Below are positions 62,693 to 64,000 of a stretch of DNA of 64,000 nucleotides, one piece after another. The translations under genes and the position numbers were made by a program. Position 1 is the first letter of the stretch, and each line of letters opens with the position of its first letter. Source of the stretch: Achromobacter seleniivolatilans (GTDB lineage Bacteria; Pseudomonadota; Gammaproteobacteria; Burkholderiales; Burkholderiaceae_B); NCBI RefSeq assembly GCF_030864005.1, contig NZ_CP132976.1, forward strand, positions 3,782,001-3,846,000, written 5' to 3'. Under the pieces are notes generated by a model that saw only the letters and a program-made list of their open reading frames with translations, had not been told where the DNA came from and did not search any database.

Positions 62693-64000
62693 ACCCGCGC
62701 TATATCCTCTTCGCATTCCTGGCGCTGCTGGCGCTGGGTCCATTGGCCCTGCCGCCTTTCTACGTCACGCTGCTGAACTACATCGGTCTTTATGCACTGG
62801 TAGCGCTCGGTCTGGTTCTGCTGACGGGCGTGGGCGGGCTGACGAGCTTTGGGCAAGCCGCCTTTGTAGGCGTGGGCGCCTACACCACCGCGATCCTGAC
62901 CACACGCGCCGACACGCTGCCGTCGTGGCTGGCGTGGCTGGGCACATCGCCGTGGCTGACTTTACTGGCTGGCCTGGCGCTGACGCTTGTGATTGCGTAC
63001 CTGCTGGGCGCGATCACCTTGAAACTATCAGGCCATTTTCTGCCGCTGGGCACCATTGCCTGGGGCCTGTCGCTCTACTTCGCGTTCGGCTCCATGGAAG
63101 GCCTGGGCGGCCACACGGGCATCCCGGATATTCCAGCCATCAGTCTGTTCGGCTGGTCGCTGAACCAGGGCGGCCACATTTATTACCTGATCTGGGCGTT
63201 TCTGCTGATCGCGGTATGGTCCACGCAGAACCTGCTGGACTCCCGTGAAGGCCGCGCCATCAGGGCGCTCAAGGGCGGCCGCGTCATGGCCGAATCCATG
63301 GGCGTGAACACTGCGCGTTCGCGGATGGTGATCTTCGTCATCGCCGCGTTGCAGGCATGCGCGTCGGGCTGGCTGTACGCGCACATGCAGCGGTTTGTGA
63401 ACCCCAATCCGTTCGGCCTGCAAATGGGCATCGAATACCTGTTCATGACCGTCATCGGCGGCGCGGGTCAGGTCTGGGGCGCGCTCGTCGGCGCGGGCGT
63501 ATTCACCGTGCTCAAGCAATGGCTGCAAGACTGGCTGCCCAAGGTGCTGGGCCAAACCGGCAACTTCGAAGTCATTGTGTTTGGCTTCGGCATGGTGCTG
63601 CTGCTGCATCGCGCCCGCAGCGGCTTGTGGCCGGTGCTGACCCGCTGGATTCCAGTCAAGAAGCAAGCGCGCAAACTGGACATGGACGCCGAGCCTCTGC
63701 CCAAAAAACCCATGCCGCCGCGCGGCGAGGTAGTGCTGAAGGCTGTGGACGTGACACGCAAGTTCGGCGGGCTGGTGGCCAACAACGCCATGAACCTGGA
63801 AATCCGTGCCGGCGAAATCCTGGCGCTGATCGGCCCCAATGGCGCCGGCAAGAGCACGATGTTCAACCAGATCTCCGGCGTAGACACACCCACGTCGGGG
63901 ACCGTGACACTGCTGGGACAACCCGTGGCAGGTTCCGGCGCGCGCAATATTGCGCGGCTGGGCCTGTCGCGCACCTTCCAGCACGTGCGCCTGCTGGGCC
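62689..64000 (+). CDS. LivM-LivG fusion: permease joined to ATP-binding domain (runs off the window)
   Basis: The frame is open to the right edge with no stop, giving at least 437 residues. Residues 1-320 are a LivM-type permease ([60 protein letters not shown] [14 protein letters not shown]). After a basic linker ([18 protein letters not shown]), residues 345 onward are a LivG-type ATPase with Walker [10 protein letters not shown] and the family's [12 protein letters not shown]. Such fusions are common in Bordetella and Achromobacter. The signature motif and Walker B lie beyond the window. It completes the importer with the binding protein and the LivH-type permease; a LivF-type gene would be expected next. 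Confidence 0.92.
   Translation, partial: MNPRYILFAFLALLALGPLALPPFYVTLLNYIGLYALVALGLVLLTGVGGLTSFGQAAFVGVGAYTTAILTTRADTLPSWLAWLGTSPWLTLLAGLALTLVIAYLLGAITLKLSGHFLPLGTIAWGLSLYFAFGSMEGLGGHTGIPDIPAISLFGWSLNQGGHIYYLIWAFLLIAVWSTQNLLDSREGRAIRALKGGRVMAESMGVNTARSRMVIFVIAALQACASGWLYAHMQRFVNPNPFGLQMGIEYLFMTVIGGAGQVWGALVGAGVFTVLKQWLQDWLPKVLGQTGNFEVIVFGFGMVLLLHRARSGLWPVLTRWIPVKKQARKLDMDAEPLPKKPMPPRGEVVLKAVDVTRKFGGLVANNAMNLEIRAGEILALIGPNGAGKSTMFNQISGVDTPTSGTVTLLGQPVAGSGARNIARLGLSRTFQHVRLLG

Overview
The window is 64 kb of dense, GC-rich bacterial chromosome. Gene content and protein sequences point to a betaproteobacterium of the family Alcaligenaceae (Achromobacter/Bordetella type). The supporting evidence is the dusB-fis-purH-ruvC-ruvA order, a minCDE cluster, a Porin_4-type general porin, a heavy load of ABC importers, and an OmpR/RisA-like two-component system. 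This placement is my inference from the sequence and was not checked by a search. I see no insertion sequence, prophage, CRISPR array, rRNA or tRNA gene.

Layout. Positions 1-5.5 kb hold the end of ilvE, small proteins, a YheT hydrolase, a BepA-like protease, galU and a CtaG-like protein. Positions 5.6-12.1 kb form an ion-homeostasis block: porin, the Mg2+ P-type ATPase mgtA, an ACT-like small protein and a CaCA-family exchanger. Two regulatory RNAs stand out here. One is a proline-rich MgtL-like leader peptide ahead of mgtA. The other is a yybP-ykoY (Mn2+) riboswitch ahead of the exchanger. Positions 12.2-28.7 kb are mostly housekeeping: pepP, a UbiH-family hydroxylase, dusB-fis, purH-ruvC-ruvA, ruvB (detached and on the opposite strand), a histidine kinase/response regulator pair with a divergent outer-membrane protein, and recQ. 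Positions 28.8-31.2 kb carry a cytochrome bd-like gene pair in which subunit I lacks the heme-ligand residues. Positions 31.3-41.2 kb hold glnS, minCDE, an OsmB-like lipoprotein, an isochorismatase-family hydrolase, a decayed vapBC locus, ettA, an EamA transporter, an AraC regulator and an acidic unknown protein. Positions 41.2-46.9 kb are a dipeptide-type ABC importer operon.

Positions 47.0-64 kb are the most interesting region. A MarR-family regulator stands divergent to a tightly coupled operon. Its products are an indolepyruvate-oxidoreductase-like pair, a Rieske oxygenase with its own reductase, a CoA ligase, a thiolase-fold protein without thiolase catalytic residues, a DUF35-SDR fusion, an isatin-hydrolase-like metal hydrolase, an SDR and a branched-chain-amino-acid-type ABC importer. 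Together these fit a catabolic route for an indole-3-acetate-like compound: ring oxygenation to dioxindole-3-acetate, CoA activation, retro-aldol cleavage to isatin plus acetyl-CoA, isatin hydrolysis to isatinate, and oxidative decarboxylation of that 2-oxoacid to anthraniloyl-CoA or anthranilate. The pathway is inferred from family membership and chemistry, not demonstrated.
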